The notes under the pieces were generated by a model, which searched no databases, had not been told where the DNA came from, and worked only from the letters and a program-made list of their open reading frames with translations. Positions 27,201 to 37,880 of a DNA stretch of 64,000 nucleotides are shown one piece after another. Position numbers and translations under genes: made by a program. The stretch's first letter is position 1; every line of letters starts with the position of its first letter. Source of the stretch: Zoroaster sp. YZ-2022 (Eukaryota > Echinodermata > Asteroidea > Forcipulatida > Zoroasteridae); the NCBI GenBank assembly GCA_029582265.1, contig CM055826.1, forward strand, positions 36,836,127 through 36,900,126, in the 5' to 3' direction.

Positions 27201-29571
27201 AGATTAAGGGACAATATCGTCATGATCAACAGTGCGTGGAATCAGGTGATAGTTTTAGATTAAAGGGACTATATCGTCATGATCAACAGGGGCGGAATCA
27301 GAGTGATAGTTTTAGATTAAAGGGACAATATCGTCATGATCAACAGGCGTGGGAATCAGAGTGATAGTTTTAGATTAAAAGGACTATATCATGATCAACA
27401 GGGCGTGGAATCAGAGTGATAGTTTTAGATTAAAGGGACTATATCGTCATGATCAACAGGGCGTGGAATCAGAGTGATAGTTTTAGATTAAAGGGACAAT
27501 ATCGTCATGATCAACAGTGCGTGGAATCAGAGTGATAGTTTTAGATTAAAGGGACAATATCGTCATGATCAACAGGGCGTGGAATCAGAGTGCTAGTTTT
27601 AGATTAAAGGGACTATATCGTCATGATCAACAGGGCGTGGAATCAGAGTGATAGTTTTAGATTAAAGGGACAATATCGTCATGATCAACAGTGCGTGGAA
27701 TCAGAGTGATAGTTTTAGATTAAAGGGACTATATCGTCATGATCAACAGGCGTGGAATCAGGTGATAGTTTTAGATTAAAGGGACAATATCGTCATGATC
27801 AACAGTGCGTGGAATCAGGTGATGGTTTTAGATTAAGGGACTATATCGTCATGATCAACAGGGCGTGGAATCAGAGTGATAGTTTTAGATTAAAGGGACT
27901 ATAAGTCATGATCAACAGGGTGGAATCAGAGTGATAGTTTTGATTAAAGGGACTATATCGTCATGATCAACAGTGCGTGGAATCAGAGTGATAGTTTTAG
28001 ATTAAAGGGACTATATCGTCATGATCAACAGGGCGTGGAATCAGAGTGATAGTTTTAGATTAAAGGGACAATATCGTCATGATCAACAGGGCGTGGAATC
28101 AGAGTGATAGTTTTAGATTAAAGGGACTATATCGTCATGATCAACAGGGCGTGGAATCAGAGTGATAGTTTTAGATTAAAGGGACTATATCGTCATGATC
28201 AACAGGGCGTGGAATCAGAGTGATAGTTTTAGATTAAAGGGACTATATCGTCATGATCAACAGGGCGTGGAATCAGACTGCTAGTTTTAGATTAAAGGGA
28301 CAATATCGTCATGATCAACAGTGCGTGGAATCAGAGTGCTAGTTTTAGATTAAAGGGACTATATCGTCATGATCAACAGGGCGTGGAATCAGACTGCTAG
28401 TTTTAGATTAAAGGGACTATATCGTCATGATCAACAGGGCGTGGAATCAGACTGCTAGTTTTAGATTAAAGGGACTATATCGTCATGATCAACAGTGCGT
28501 GGAATCAGAGTGCTAGTTTTAGATTAAAGGGACTATATCGTCATGATCAACAGGGCGTGGAATCAGACTGCTAGTTTTAGATTAAAGGGACTATATCGTC
28601 ATGATCAACAGTGCGTGGAATCAGAGTGATAGTTTTAGATTAAAGGGACAATATCGTCATGATCAACAGGGCGTGGAATCAGAGTGATAGTGTTAGATTA
28701 AAGGGACTATATCGTCATGATCAACAGGGCGTGGAATCAGAGTGATAGTTTTAGATTAAAGGGACTATATCGTCATGATCAACAGGGCGTGGAATCAGAG
28801 TGATAGTTTTAGATTAAAGGGACTATATCGTCATGATCAACAGGGCGTGGAATCAGACTGCTAGTTTTAGATTAAAGGGACAATATCGTCATGATCAACA
28901 GGGCATGGAATCAGACTGCTAGTTTTAGATTAAAGGGACTATATCGTCATGATCAACAGGGCGTGGAATCAGAGTGATAGTTTTAGATTAAAGGGACAAT
29001 ATCGTCATGATCAACAGTGCGTGGAATCAGAGTGATAGTTTTAGATTAAAGAGACAATATCGTCACCATCAACAGGGCATGGAATCAGAGTGATAGTTTT
29101 AGATTAAAGGGACTATATCGTCATGATCAACAGGGCATGGAATTGGAGTGATAGTTTTAGATTAAAGGGACAATATCGTCATGATCAACAGGGCGTGGAA
29201 TCAGAGTGATAGTTTTAGATTAAAGGGACTATATCGTCATGATCAACAGGGCGTGGAATCAGAGTGATAGTTTTAGATTAAAGGGACTATATCGTCATGA
29301 TCAACAGGGCGTGGAATTGGAGTGATAGTTTTAGATTAAAGGGACAATATCGTCATGATCAACAGGGCGTGGAATCAGAGTGATAGTTTTAGATTAAATG
29401 GACTATATCGTCATGATCAACAGGGCGTGGAATCAGAGTGATAGTTTTAGATTAACGGGACTATATCGTCATGATCAACAGGGCGTGGAATCAGAGTGAT
29501 AGTTTTAGATTAAAGGGACTATATCGTCATGATCAACAGGGCATGGAATCAGAGTGATAGTTTTAGATTAA
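6201..29571. repeat. 58-bp satellite DNA array, about 400 copies
   Basis: The unit runs through AGGGACTATATCGTCATGAT, CAACAGGGCGTGGAATCAGA and GTGATAGTTTTAGATTAA, total 58 bp. Over 23.4 kb this gives about 400 copies, broken by no other element. Common variant sites are GGGCG/TGCG/GGGCA, TGATAG/TGCTAG, CTATAT/CAATAT, AAAGGG/AAATGG and CATGA/CGTGA/CACGA. Because 58 is not a multiple of three, reading frames rotate and stop; the few open frames come from 57-bp units that lost one base and are not genes. The first unit is variant (GGGACACTATCATCATGATC) and the array stops abruptly mid-unit after GATTAA. The unit contains TGATCA and its strand is arbitrary. Confidence 0.97.
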
Positions 29572-30410
29572 CTCAGTGACTACCATAATACCCCCACATG
29601 ATAAGGTCATATTACCGTTGCTTCTGCATAAATGAGCCAGTAATTTTCAGTCACTGTGTTCATCTTAAACTAGGACATCGATTTCATGCCCAGTCGAAAG
29701 TCTGCTCTGATCGTGAGGGTGCAGAAAGGAACACAATTCTATGACGACATAAAGGACAGTAGATATATATTATAAATACAATTATTTAAATTTCCCAATA
29801 ATGTTTGAGCCTATACATGTTACTCCATGGGGGTAGGCCAAAAACACTTTTTTTTATACACCCACAGTTCCATGAGTAATGACATTTTCCGTCAGCAATA
29901 TACAAAGGGGTTCCTTTTTATCGTATGGTACAATTACTATGTAGGTTTTTGTTTCAACTCCCCCTTATAAGACAACATGCCCCTCCCCCTTATTAGACAG
30001 TGTGCCCCTCCCCCCTTATTAGACCGTGTGCCCCTCCCCCGTATTAGACAGTGTGCCGCTCCCCCGTATTAGACAGTGTTCCCCTTGTCTGCCGTGTGCC
30101 CCAACATTGTTTGGACCCTTTTCTACTCTACTGACTCGTGCAGACAAACTTCATAAATTGTAAGCATATCTAAAACGGATAAAGAGATTTTATTTTACCA
30201 ACAATTGTTCTGTTTTAATACAATCGGAACATTAAGATGTGAGATATTTCACAAAATAGCTATGACCTTTGTTGTCAATGTTTTGAAATTAAATTTAAGA
30301 GTCTGTATAAGTGACATCTCTGTTTTTCAATTAGGCCTATAGTGGTTTCTCAGAAATGGTGTTACTGTACAAAAAGACAAAATGATGCGGTTCTACAACC
30401 ATGTAGCTTA
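29572..30410. other. Non-coding DNA with a short C-rich minisatellite
   Basis: No gene is seen. Around 29960-30090 there are four to five copies of a ~30-bp unit of the form TGCCCCTCCCCC plus TTATTAGACAGTG. The rest is AT-rich. Confidence 0.6.
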
Positions 30411-30640
30411 TATAACAGCAAAAGAAACATCACCCCCTAAATTTTGATAAGTCTGAGAACGTGTTTAGCTTATGTGTCCTCAGACGTCATGCATGACGAA
30501 TTTTGAGGTCGACCAAATTTGCCACATTGTGTTTGTGTTACACTCCATACTCATAATATTCTTCATTAAACAAATTATATTAATTATAAAATGAAAATAA
30601 TAAATATTTTTAGGGGTGACGTTTCTTTTGCTGTTATGTA
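30411..30640. mobile_element. ~230-bp MITE, copy 1
   Basis: The ends are inverted repeats: ATAACAGCAAAAGAAACATC followed by ACCCCCTAAA, and TTTAGGGGTGACGTTTC followed by TTTTGCTGTTAT. The interior has no open frame. A ~90-95% identical copy lies at 50103-50330, so this is a mobile family still recognisable along its full length. Confidence 0.8.
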
Positions 30641-30647
30641 TGTATAT

Positions 30648-31410
30648 ATATATAAATGTACAAGGAACATTCTAAAGCTTGCTCTATCTGTTTTTGTATT
30701 AAAATGTATATATTGTAAGGATCGAAATGTGAGATAACTAGTTTGTCCATTAATATAAGCAATATTGATATTAAAGATAAGGTGTGAAATTGATAATTCA
30801 AAAATAACCAAATGGTAAAATGTTTAAACTTATTTGATGTAACGGCTGAGTTATTTAAATTGCGTGTAAGAATAAATACAAACAAATTCTGGTGCGTTTT
30901 CACTATTATTCGTTATCAATATCAATATAAACGCATATTTAATAAGCAGAAATTTTCACAGCCTGGCTATTCAAATTATGTAAATGTATATATAAGTATA
31001 TATAAATGTACAAGTAACATTCTAAAGCTTTGCTATATCTGTTTTTTATTAAAATTTATATATTGTAAGGATCGAAATGTGAGATAACTACCGTTTGTCC
31101 ATTAACCGTAACTCCCTAGGCATTGTATTAAAACAATAAAATCCTTCAAAATCCTCCAACTGGCTTTGTTGTCTAGGGAGTTAGGGTTAATATAAGCAAT
31201 ATTGATATTAAAGATAAGGTGTGAAATTGATAATTCAAAAATAACCAAATGGAAAAATGTTTAAACTTATTTGGTGTAACGGCTGAATTGTTTAAATTGC
31301 GCGTAAGAATAAATACACAAAATTCTGGTGCGTTTTCATTATATTACTCGTTATCAATATAAACGCATATTTAATAAGCAGAAATGTTCACAGGCTGGTT
31401 ATTCAAATTA
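30648..31410. repeat. Tandem duplication of a ~345-bp AT-rich segment
   Basis: The block starting TATAAATGTACAAGGAACAT, containing GTAAGGATCGAAATGTGAGA and ending near GGCTATTCAAATTATG, recurs from about 31003 to 31410 with few differences. The second copy is longer only because the 31106-31186 element interrupts it. Small open frames in each copy are not conserved as protein. Confidence 0.8.
31106..31186. mobile_element. 81-bp MITE flanked by TTAA target duplication
   Basis: The element begins CCGTAACTCCCTAG and ends CTAGGGAGTTAGGG, a 14-bp inverted repeat with one mismatch. TTAA lies on both sides (31102-31105 and 31187-31190). The sister copy of the surrounding duplication, at about 30750-30756, reads CCATTAATATAAGC without the insert and so gives the empty site. 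A TTAA duplication is the piggyBac signature, so mobilisation by a piggyBac-type transposase is likely. Confidence 0.85.
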
Positions 31411-32150
31411 TATTTTGATTTGAAGAACTGTTGTATCTTCCCTTTTACCTCGAAGTTTTGATCAATCTCGCGAGAAAGTTGTACTTATGTCCTTAACATT
31501 AGCACCATTAGCATACATTACACTGTAACATTGGGCAACATGGGCCCATGTCATGGGGTTGGGTAAGGTTATTTCTCCCAGAATTGGTCAGTGTTTACCA
31601 CAACTGTTCACATATTTTGGCAAAATATTTTCCCACATTGGGCAATGGTAATCCAACTGTGTAACCTGTTAAGTTGACCAGTGTTGAGCAACATATCAAC
31701 CGTGTTTGCCCAACATTTTTAAGTGTTGCATACATTAGCATACATTAGCATACATTAGCATCAAGGAATGTTATACTTTTATGTTCTAACTAGCCGAGTT
31801 TATGAGCAAAATAAAACTTCAGAATTAATTTAATAAATGGAGTGATCACAATGATGGAAAGTTAGGAGGATCGCGAAATCATGCAGCAGTTCAGCGATTT
31901 TAAAACGAAGTCACGTAGTCAGAACCTCGTCTTAGCTGGATTTTAATACTTATTTTATGATACAAATTCAATAAACAACCTGAGGTATTTGGGCAGTAAC
32001 CAAAACACCTAATTATTCTGAATCAGAATATTACTATCTTATTTTACATCAGTCAGACTACTAAATCGGTCGAGTTCACTTCAAGGAATGAACATAATGC
32101 TACAGAATGTTATTTTGCTATCGTCATGACGGCCCATTCAGCTGGTAATG
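31411..32150. other. Non-coding DNA, downstream flank of the lectin gene
   Basis: A repeat around 31525-31735 has loosely inverted ends (TAACATTGGGCAACATGGG and GTTTGCCCAACA). It is followed by three copies of TTAGCATACA at 31736-31760. No clear poly(A) hexamer for the minus-strand lectin gene was seen within 150 bp of its stop. Confidence 0.5.
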
Positions 32151-32921
32151 TTAAAGTTCGTAGTGGACACAGTTCCCAGCAATAAGGTTGTTATTATCAT
32201 AAGATACATCATTCAGCTCACACTGATTCCCCTTCAAGTTAAATGAGATACAACGCTGGTCTTTGTGACAAGCTTGACAACATTGCAATCTTCCTCTTAC
32301 AGGGAGAGTTTTGAAGGTGTGACCAAGCAGACAACGATTGTTTGCAACGGCAGAGCAAGTCATAGAGCGTGTAACATAAAGGGGTATAGGGCGCTCACAC
32401 ATTACATTCCTTAATACGTTACATTCCCAATAATTCCAGTTGGGAGGTTCAGTACTCATGACAACACAGTTACGATCTGAGCCAGGTCCGCTGGAAATCC
32501 AACGGAAACGGTACTTCACTTCCGATGTGTCTCCAATACATTCCAATTCCAAAACTCCGTCCCCAACTTCATCCATACAGCCAATCCACAACCCGGTATC
32601 AGGTGACGAACTTTCGAACGAAGCCACATAGATATCCCACATGAAGTCATGTTCGTCTTTTGAGTTAGGCGTGGCCAAGTGTCCCCCAAGTTCTTGACAG
32701 CGACTTTTAGCTTCATGCCAAGTGTATCTTCGAGGGTTAGATAACACGTTTTTGTAGCAAGAACCTTCCCATGTTTGCCATCCTGTAGGGCAAGTTCCGT
32801 AACGTACGGCACTTGGTTCACTTTGGACTGATACCAGCCACACGAAGAGAACACAAGTGAAAATAACAAGTGTCACGGCTGTGCGATACATTACGACTGT
32901 AAGAAGACGAAATGCATCCAC
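32151..32921 (-). CDS. Secreted C-type lectin-domain protein with C-terminal PAN/apple-like region
   Basis: This intact 256-codon single-exon frame starts with a hydrophobic signal segment (about residues 13-34; a second Met at 11 could also be the start). A C-type lectin-like domain covers about 44-175: CPTGWQTWEGSCYK opening, WHEAKSRCQELGGHLA helix, the WIGC core strand, the NCVVM and YWECNVLRNVMCE closing segment. The usual Ca2+/sugar motifs (EPN or QPD, and WND) are absent; WNYWEC stands at the WND position, so classical Ca2+-dependent sugar binding is doubtful. Residues 189-251 carry eight Cys including CCQAC and CISFNLKGNQCELN, like a PAN/apple adhesion module. It is probably extracellular and involved in recognition or adhesion. 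A frameshifted relative lies at 34510-34800 on the other strand. Confidence 0.9.
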   Translation of the reverse strand: MDAFRLLTVVMYRTAVTLVIFTCVLFVWLVSVQSEPSAVRYGTCPTGWQTWEGSCYKNVLSNPRRYTWHEAKSRCQELGGHLATPNSKDEHDFMWDIYVASFESSSPDTGLWIGCMDEVGDGVLELECIGDTSEVKYRFRWISSGPGSDRNCVVMSTEPPNWNYWECNVLRNVMCERPIPLYVTRSMTCSAVANNRCLLGHTFKTLPVRGRLQCCQACHKDQRCISFNLKGNQCELNDVSYDNNNLIAGNCVHYEL

Positions 32922-33607
32922 TGTACAGTGAAAAAAGGAGTACTGTACTACAGCTATCAGTTCAATCTTTTGCCAGAATTATCTTTCAAGCAACGACAAA
33001 AATATATAATGAGCGATGTCGTATCAAGTTATTCCTCCCTCGTGTTTAAAAGGAATGAGACATTATGATAGCGATGCAGATTATACGGTTTCTCATAGCC
33101 TTTATACCCAGGTCGTTTGCTGCGCATCACGCTTAAACGTACGGAAGCGTTAAAGGGACGTCGTAAAAAATTACTTGGTGTAAGTTATAATTATGATTTA
33201 ATATAATGCAGCATAAGTCATAATCACGACGTAATTTCTCATAATTATGACTTTAAAAAATCATTTCTAGAATACAGCATATGGGTAATTGTACAATGGT
33301 AATTGTGGACTGTTCCTCCCGGGAGACCATCAAGGGATTTAATAATGCGCGCGCATGCAGCTATCTGAACGTGTGCAAGGTATGTGTGTGCATGAACGTA
33401 AGGAATTAGTGTAAACTTTTTCTAGATTTGAGGGTGCTCAATGGCCGTTTTCGAAATGAAGTCATTAAAGTTTGCCTTCTTTTTTTTAAGGTCTTATATT
33501 TTTCCTCCAACAGGAGGGGGAATCATACCTAGAAGAAATTAAGATTTTGCTGATTTTGAAAGGGGTCGAGACTTGAGAATGTCTCCCATTTGTAGTGGGT
33601 TCGTATA
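32922..33607. other. Upstream region of the lectin gene and a palindromic AT-rich repeat
   Basis: The first ~150 bp upstream of the minus-strand lectin start probably carry its promoter, but no clear TATA box could be fixed. Around 33130-33290 lies an AT-rich imperfect palindrome (GACGTCGTAAAAAATTACTT to CACGACGTAATTTCTC). No gene is seen. Confidence 0.45.
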
Positions 33608-33838
33608 ATACCCATTGGCGGATACAGGGCGGGACTAAGGGGCTGTAGCCCCCTAAAATCGAAAAAAAAAATCAGATACAAATGGTAAGGTATTCCCCCT
33701 CATGTTTCCCCTCATTTCCCCCTCACTGTGCTTTGTTTTCCTCTCCATTTGATTAATTTTCATTGTAATTTTTGTAGTACTGAAAAATCGTTCTTGATTC
33801 TCAGCCCCCCTAAAAAATATTCTGGATCCGCCCATGAC
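33608..33838. mobile_element. ~230-bp MITE with GGCGGATMCAG ends
   Basis: The left end CATTGGCGGATACAGG and the right end TTCTGGATCCGCCCATG are inverted repeats, and an inner pair (GTAGCCCCCTAAAA and its near copy CAGCCCCCCTAAAA) follows. There is no transposase. The minus-strand 60-codon frame covering it is an accident. Confidence 0.65.
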
Positions 33839-34509
33839 AGCATATTACTTCCAGTGAAGCCTCATCAGGTTGATATGAATAATTAATTCGACAATGACTG
33901 AGACCATTAATCCAAGGACAGCCATTCAATGACTGCAATATACCAATATAAATCATGTTATTGAGTTCTTTCGGGTACACCATCTCTTTTTCTTTTTGGA
34001 AAACGTAATGGCTCTGTTCGTTTGTTTTCAACATTTCGACTAGTCTGCTCTAGTCATCGTCAGGAGACTATATCATATAAATCATATTTAAAGGCTTTTT
34101 ATTTACCCAGTTAGTTGTATGATGTAATTATGGCGGGGATACAAAATTTCACGTTGTCACGGAAACATGAAGTAAATTTATTTCCTATTAGGTTGATCTC
34201 ATCTTTAAAAATGGAACAGTAAGCACCATGTAGTATAATTTCTGTTCCGGACCGGGACATAGAGACGATACTGGCCTTATTGTCTGATTTTATTTGACTG
34301 AAATACGGCAATTCCTAGATTGAACTGAAACTTTCACACAAGTTAGTTGCAATATATTGATCCTTAAAAGAAGGTACTTCATTGGTAATGTTGGCAAACT
34401 GCTTCTACAAGAATTTTTACTTTCTTAGCATCAAGATAAACAACCATCCTGAGAACGTTTTGTCACGCTTACCAGAAAGATTACCAGAAAGATTCTTAGC
34501 GCGCTAGCC

Positions 34510-34800
34510 ATGCCTTACTCAACAGCCGAAAACAATTCCATGTGGAATATCCACGTGGCTTCTCTACAAGATTCCAAACTTTCTATCGCGTGGCCATTGT
34601 CTGTACGGTACGGATGGATGAGGATGGGGTTTGGGGTGCATTGGAGACAGACACCTCAGACGTAAAGTACCGTGTGGAGTGGAGGGATCATGGCTACAAT
34701 CTTAACTGTGATAACAAAATATTTCTCTCAACTGGAATGATTTGTCGTTTAACTCATTAAATAATGTGAATGCCCCGTATGTTAATTTGTCGCCGTCCCT
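34510..34800 (+). pseudogene. C-type lectin-domain relic
   Basis: One frame gives MWNIHVAS near 34540, matching FMWDIYVAS of the intact lectin at 32151-32921. Another gives RMDEDGVWGALETDTSDVKYR, matching its CMDEVGDGV and DTSEVKYRFRW. A third gives NSLNNVN with PYV near 34760, matching NVLRNVM with LYV. The order is conserved but at least two frame changes and a stop separate the pieces. It lies in opposite orientation to the intact gene, so it is a decayed duplicate of a sister gene. Confidence 0.7.
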
Positions 34801-35874
34801 CCCTTGACAAATTTCTGGCTACGCGCCAGACCGACAACTTTGGTAATAATGAGTAAATAATTATGGGTATACATAATAAATACGTGCACTTACAAGACAA
34901 TTAATATTTTAGTATTTTCTGTTTTCGTAATAGATGCGTATTAATATTAATATTATGTCAAAGGATACATTGTTCTATTATTTATACTTAAGGGATGGTA
35001 CAACATTGGTATTTGATAACGTACCTTTATTTATAATAAAAAATATGAAATTTTCATCACAATATGTGCTCACGTTTTTTGAGAAAACGACAAAAACTGT
35101 TAGTTTTAGATAAGTAATATTTGTAGCTTTGCATGGTGAAAAGGATAAGTAAAGACTGTTTGCGGTGACATGTGAAATTCTCAAATTGAGTAGTAATTGG
35201 TTCTGAGTTGTAACCAGGCGCGTAGCCAGCCCTGTCGGTCCGGGGGGGCAAAATTAAGATGATCGTCCCGATTTCATGGTTTAAATTTAATTGCGAAATA
35301 CTGAATAATATTGAATCAAAACAATCGATATATTGTACAAACATGATCATCTGTGATTTATTGTTCTTTCCTTGGATCTATACTGTCTGAACTGTTGCTA
35401 TTAATTTCTACACTGTCATGACTGTGATGAACTTAAACATTCATAATTAATCGTATTCGTAATGTATATATATACACACCGTTTACAACACACATTACAC
35501 TGAAAGTTATTCGTGTACATGTCGTATAAAAACCTTTAATAAAATGTTGTAAGACAAGTTGTAAATACGTTCTGCACGTAACCCGAGTACATACTGGTTC
35601 ATTGTACCGGTATTGATTCAAATTTCAAGTTTTTAATGTTTTAATGTTTGTTTCTATATAAATTCGTCTCTAATTAACAAAAAAGTTGAAAGATCCATCT
35701 GTAAGGTCCATATTTTATGAGCAATTTATATATCTCATTAGTGCATTTTGTTGCCTTTCTTGTAATGTCAAAATATATTTTTGCTGCCAATGGCGAGCGT
35801 TTCTATCCCGGGTTCCTATTCAAATGAAACCAAAAAAAATGAATCACCACATCCCCTGTTTATCAGCAACTATT

Positions 35875-36045
35875 ATACTAAATTGGAGTTGCAATTCGCC
35901 GAGGAACAGACATCATACTAAAGTCCTCAATGACTGCGTCAAAATCAACGTGCTCTGCGAAGTCGCGTTCTATGCTGAGAAGTGCCAGTGATGACAGCCT
36001 CTGCTCCGACATAGTGGATCTTAAATACGACTTCGTTAGCTTCAA
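35875..36045 (-). pseudogene. hAT transposase C-terminal dimerisation segment (relic)
   Basis: Read on the minus strand, this gives LTKSYLRSTMSEQRLSSLAL followed by LSIERDFAEHVDFDAVIEDFS, then a stop shortly after. This is the typical C-terminal end of ZMYM1/KIAA1586-like hAT transposases: SYLRSTMSEQRLS-type helix, then ERD and the final DxVIDxF helix. Stops and loss of frame upstream remove the catalytic part. Its position within hAT-like terminal repeats agrees. Confidence 0.8.
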
Positions 36046-36119
36046 TCGACAAATTAACTTGTTTTACAGTATTTGATCAAGTGATTTCCGGGACAAAAAC
36101 CGGGTATAAAAACTTCAGA

Positions 36120-36610
36120 TCTAACTTCCTTCCTCAATCCTCCTCTCCCGTCTCCCTTTATCAATTATTCACTCCCTTTACCATTCCCTAAATCATCCTT
36201 TCCTCCCTCCCTAAATCTGCCTGCCTCTGCATCCTTTGTCCCAGGTCCGTCCTTCCCGCCCTTTCCGGTCCCTTACCCTCTCCGGCTCTCTCGGCTCCCT
36301 TCCTTCCCTTACCCCTGCCCTACCGCCGTTTCCACCCGCCCTAACCTTGCCTGCCTTAAGTTAGGCTGCCTTGGTACTCGTCCCAACGGTCCTATCCATC
36401 CTTTCTTCCATTACCGAGGCCCACATTTCCTTCTCTCCTCCCCCTCCCTCCCTCCTCCGTCCTCCCTCATTTCGTCAATAATCCCTACTCTTCTAATTTC
36501 TTTCTTTACCTCTTTCGTTTTTTCTCCCTCGGTGTCCCTCCCTCAATTTTCCCTCCTTTTTTCTCTTCCTTTCCTTTTCTCTTTTCTTTATTTTTACCGT
36601 CCCGATTTTA
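36120..36610. repeat. Pyrimidine-rich strand-asymmetric tract
   Basis: About 490 bp dominated by CCCT, TCCC and CCTT steps on the + strand, inside the hAT remnant. Polypurine/polypyrimidine DNA of this length can form triplex structures. No open frame of note. Confidence 0.8.
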
Positions 36611-37073
36611 CTTCTATTTTTTTTCCGGGGGGGCAGTCTGCCCCCCCTGCCCCCCCGCTGGCTACGCTACTGGTTGTAACCTCCAGTTTTTTTCAGAACT
36701 AATTACTACTCAATTTGAAAATTTCACATGTTGTCATCGCAAACAGTCTTTACTTAAGTTTTACATAATAATACTTATTTGATTTGATAATGTGGTAATA
36801 ACCTGTTGTATCTTCCATTACAAGCCACTATAAATTATTGTTAACTTCCACAAACATAAATTATCACTGTTTATACAAGAACATTACTTTGTGTAAAGTT
36901 TAAGTTTGTCAAACTTTGCTCTCAAATATGGTCAAAATTAGTGATGCAATCTCTGAATTGTTGTCCTACGGAGACAAAAATTCCGAGTTAGAATTAAAAC
37001 AAAACGGTACATTTTCATTTTCCCCTCTCGATAACGTTATAATCTGAACATATCACAGATTGATTGTTTAATG

Positions 37074-37528
37074 TATATGACATAAAACACAATAAAGGGG
37101 GCCACTTTGCATCCGTCACGTTAGCAGTTTTTTCAATGGTTGTTATTTATTTTTAAGTACCTGAAAGCGACCAAAAAGTGTTTCAACATGTGAATGGACA
37201 TGCAGGCTTATACTAGAACTAATTTGAGTTGATTTATTATTATTATTATTATTATTTTTTTTTTTTTTACCCTCAAATTTCCATAAAAATTGGACGGAAA
37301 AAGATACCTCACTTTTCCGTCCATTTGTTGATGGAAATTTTAGGGTAATTAAAAAAATAATAGTAATAATCAACTCAAATTATCTTTAGGATAAGCATGC
37401 ATGTCTATTCAAATGTTGAAATTCTTTTTGGGTGGTTTCAGATATTTAAAAAAAATTACAACCATTAGAAAAACTGCTAACGTGACGGTAGGAAAGTGGC
37501 CCCCTTTTATTGTGTTTTATGTCATATA
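37074..37528. mobile_element. ~455-bp foldback element
   Basis: The left end TATGACATAAAACACAATAA followed by AGGGGGCCACTTTGC is matched in reverse complement by the right end (GGCCCCCTTTTATTGTG then TTTTATGTCATATA). The complementarity continues inward to a short centre near 37300 (AACTCAAATTAT against CTAATTTGAGTT, TGGACGGAAAAAG against CTTTTCCGTCCA). The whole element is thus one long imperfect hairpin without genes. Confidence 0.85.
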
Positions 37529-37880
37529 GCTTCATTCAAAGAGAGCTTTGCGACAATATAAATAGTGTATAATAGTTATAAGATTTAAAATATACTATAA
37601 TTTTTCTTTTACAAACTGTTGTTCATCTCTGGCCCATATCGATCAGAATTAAACTGTATAGTCACTAATCATTAACCATTAAGATAATTTAAAACAAGAA
37701 AATCGATTGCAGATTCATTTTAATTATGGATTATTATTTTAATACAAAAACGCATGTTAATAAACAAGAAAATGCAGATACATATATTAATATTAATATT
37801 TCCCACAAACTAATTGACAGAAGATTTGAGAAGTTATGTTATCATAATTAATATCACATGACCAGTGGATCCAAATTAAA

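Larger units (their letters stand above)
35215..36672 (-). mobile_element. hAT-type transposon remnant with 8-bp target duplication
   Basis: The ends CAGGCGCGTAGCCAGC and GCTGGCTACGCTACTG are inverted repeats. The identical 8 bp GTTGTAAC flank both sides (35207-35214 and 36673-36680), the hAT signature. The interior holds a decayed transposase C-terminus (next entry) and a long pyrimidine-rich stretch (about 36120-36610). Most of the transposase is gone, so this copy cannot act by itself. Confidence 0.85.
35121..36757. mobile_element. Inverted pair of Penelope-like element termini, split by a hAT insertion
   Basis: The left part (35121-35214) starts TTGTAGCTTTGCATGGTGA exactly like the 5' end of the Penelope-like element at 45337. 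It continues as the reverse complement of that element's 3' end (GCGGTGACATGTGAAATTC, TTGAGTAGTAATTGGTTCTG). The right part (36673-36757) carries the 3' end forward (TTCAGAACTAATTACTACTC, CAAACAGTCTTTACTT). Before the hAT insertion it was a ~180-bp near palindrome, which fits the inverted terminal repeats of Penelope elements without the coding interior. Confidence 0.65.
34991..36816. mobile_element. MITE copy (GGRAAGGTACAACATT family) opened by nested insertions
   Basis: The left end GGGATGGTACAACATTGG and the right end CCTGTTGTATCTTCC match the ends of the intact ~380-bp copy at 37881-38261. Flanking interior sequence matches too (CACAATATGTGCTCACGTTT against CACAATAATATGCTAACGTT). The middle has been split by a Penelope-terminus pair (35121-36757), itself split by a hAT-like element. 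Confidence 0.7.

Noticed and set aside
6201..29571. CRISPR-like regular repeat array
   Set aside because: Head-to-tail units without unique spacers in eukaryotic-type DNA; it is satellite DNA.
30634..31087. 75- to 91-codon frames
   Set aside because: Lie in the AT-rich tandem duplication and are not conserved between its two copies.
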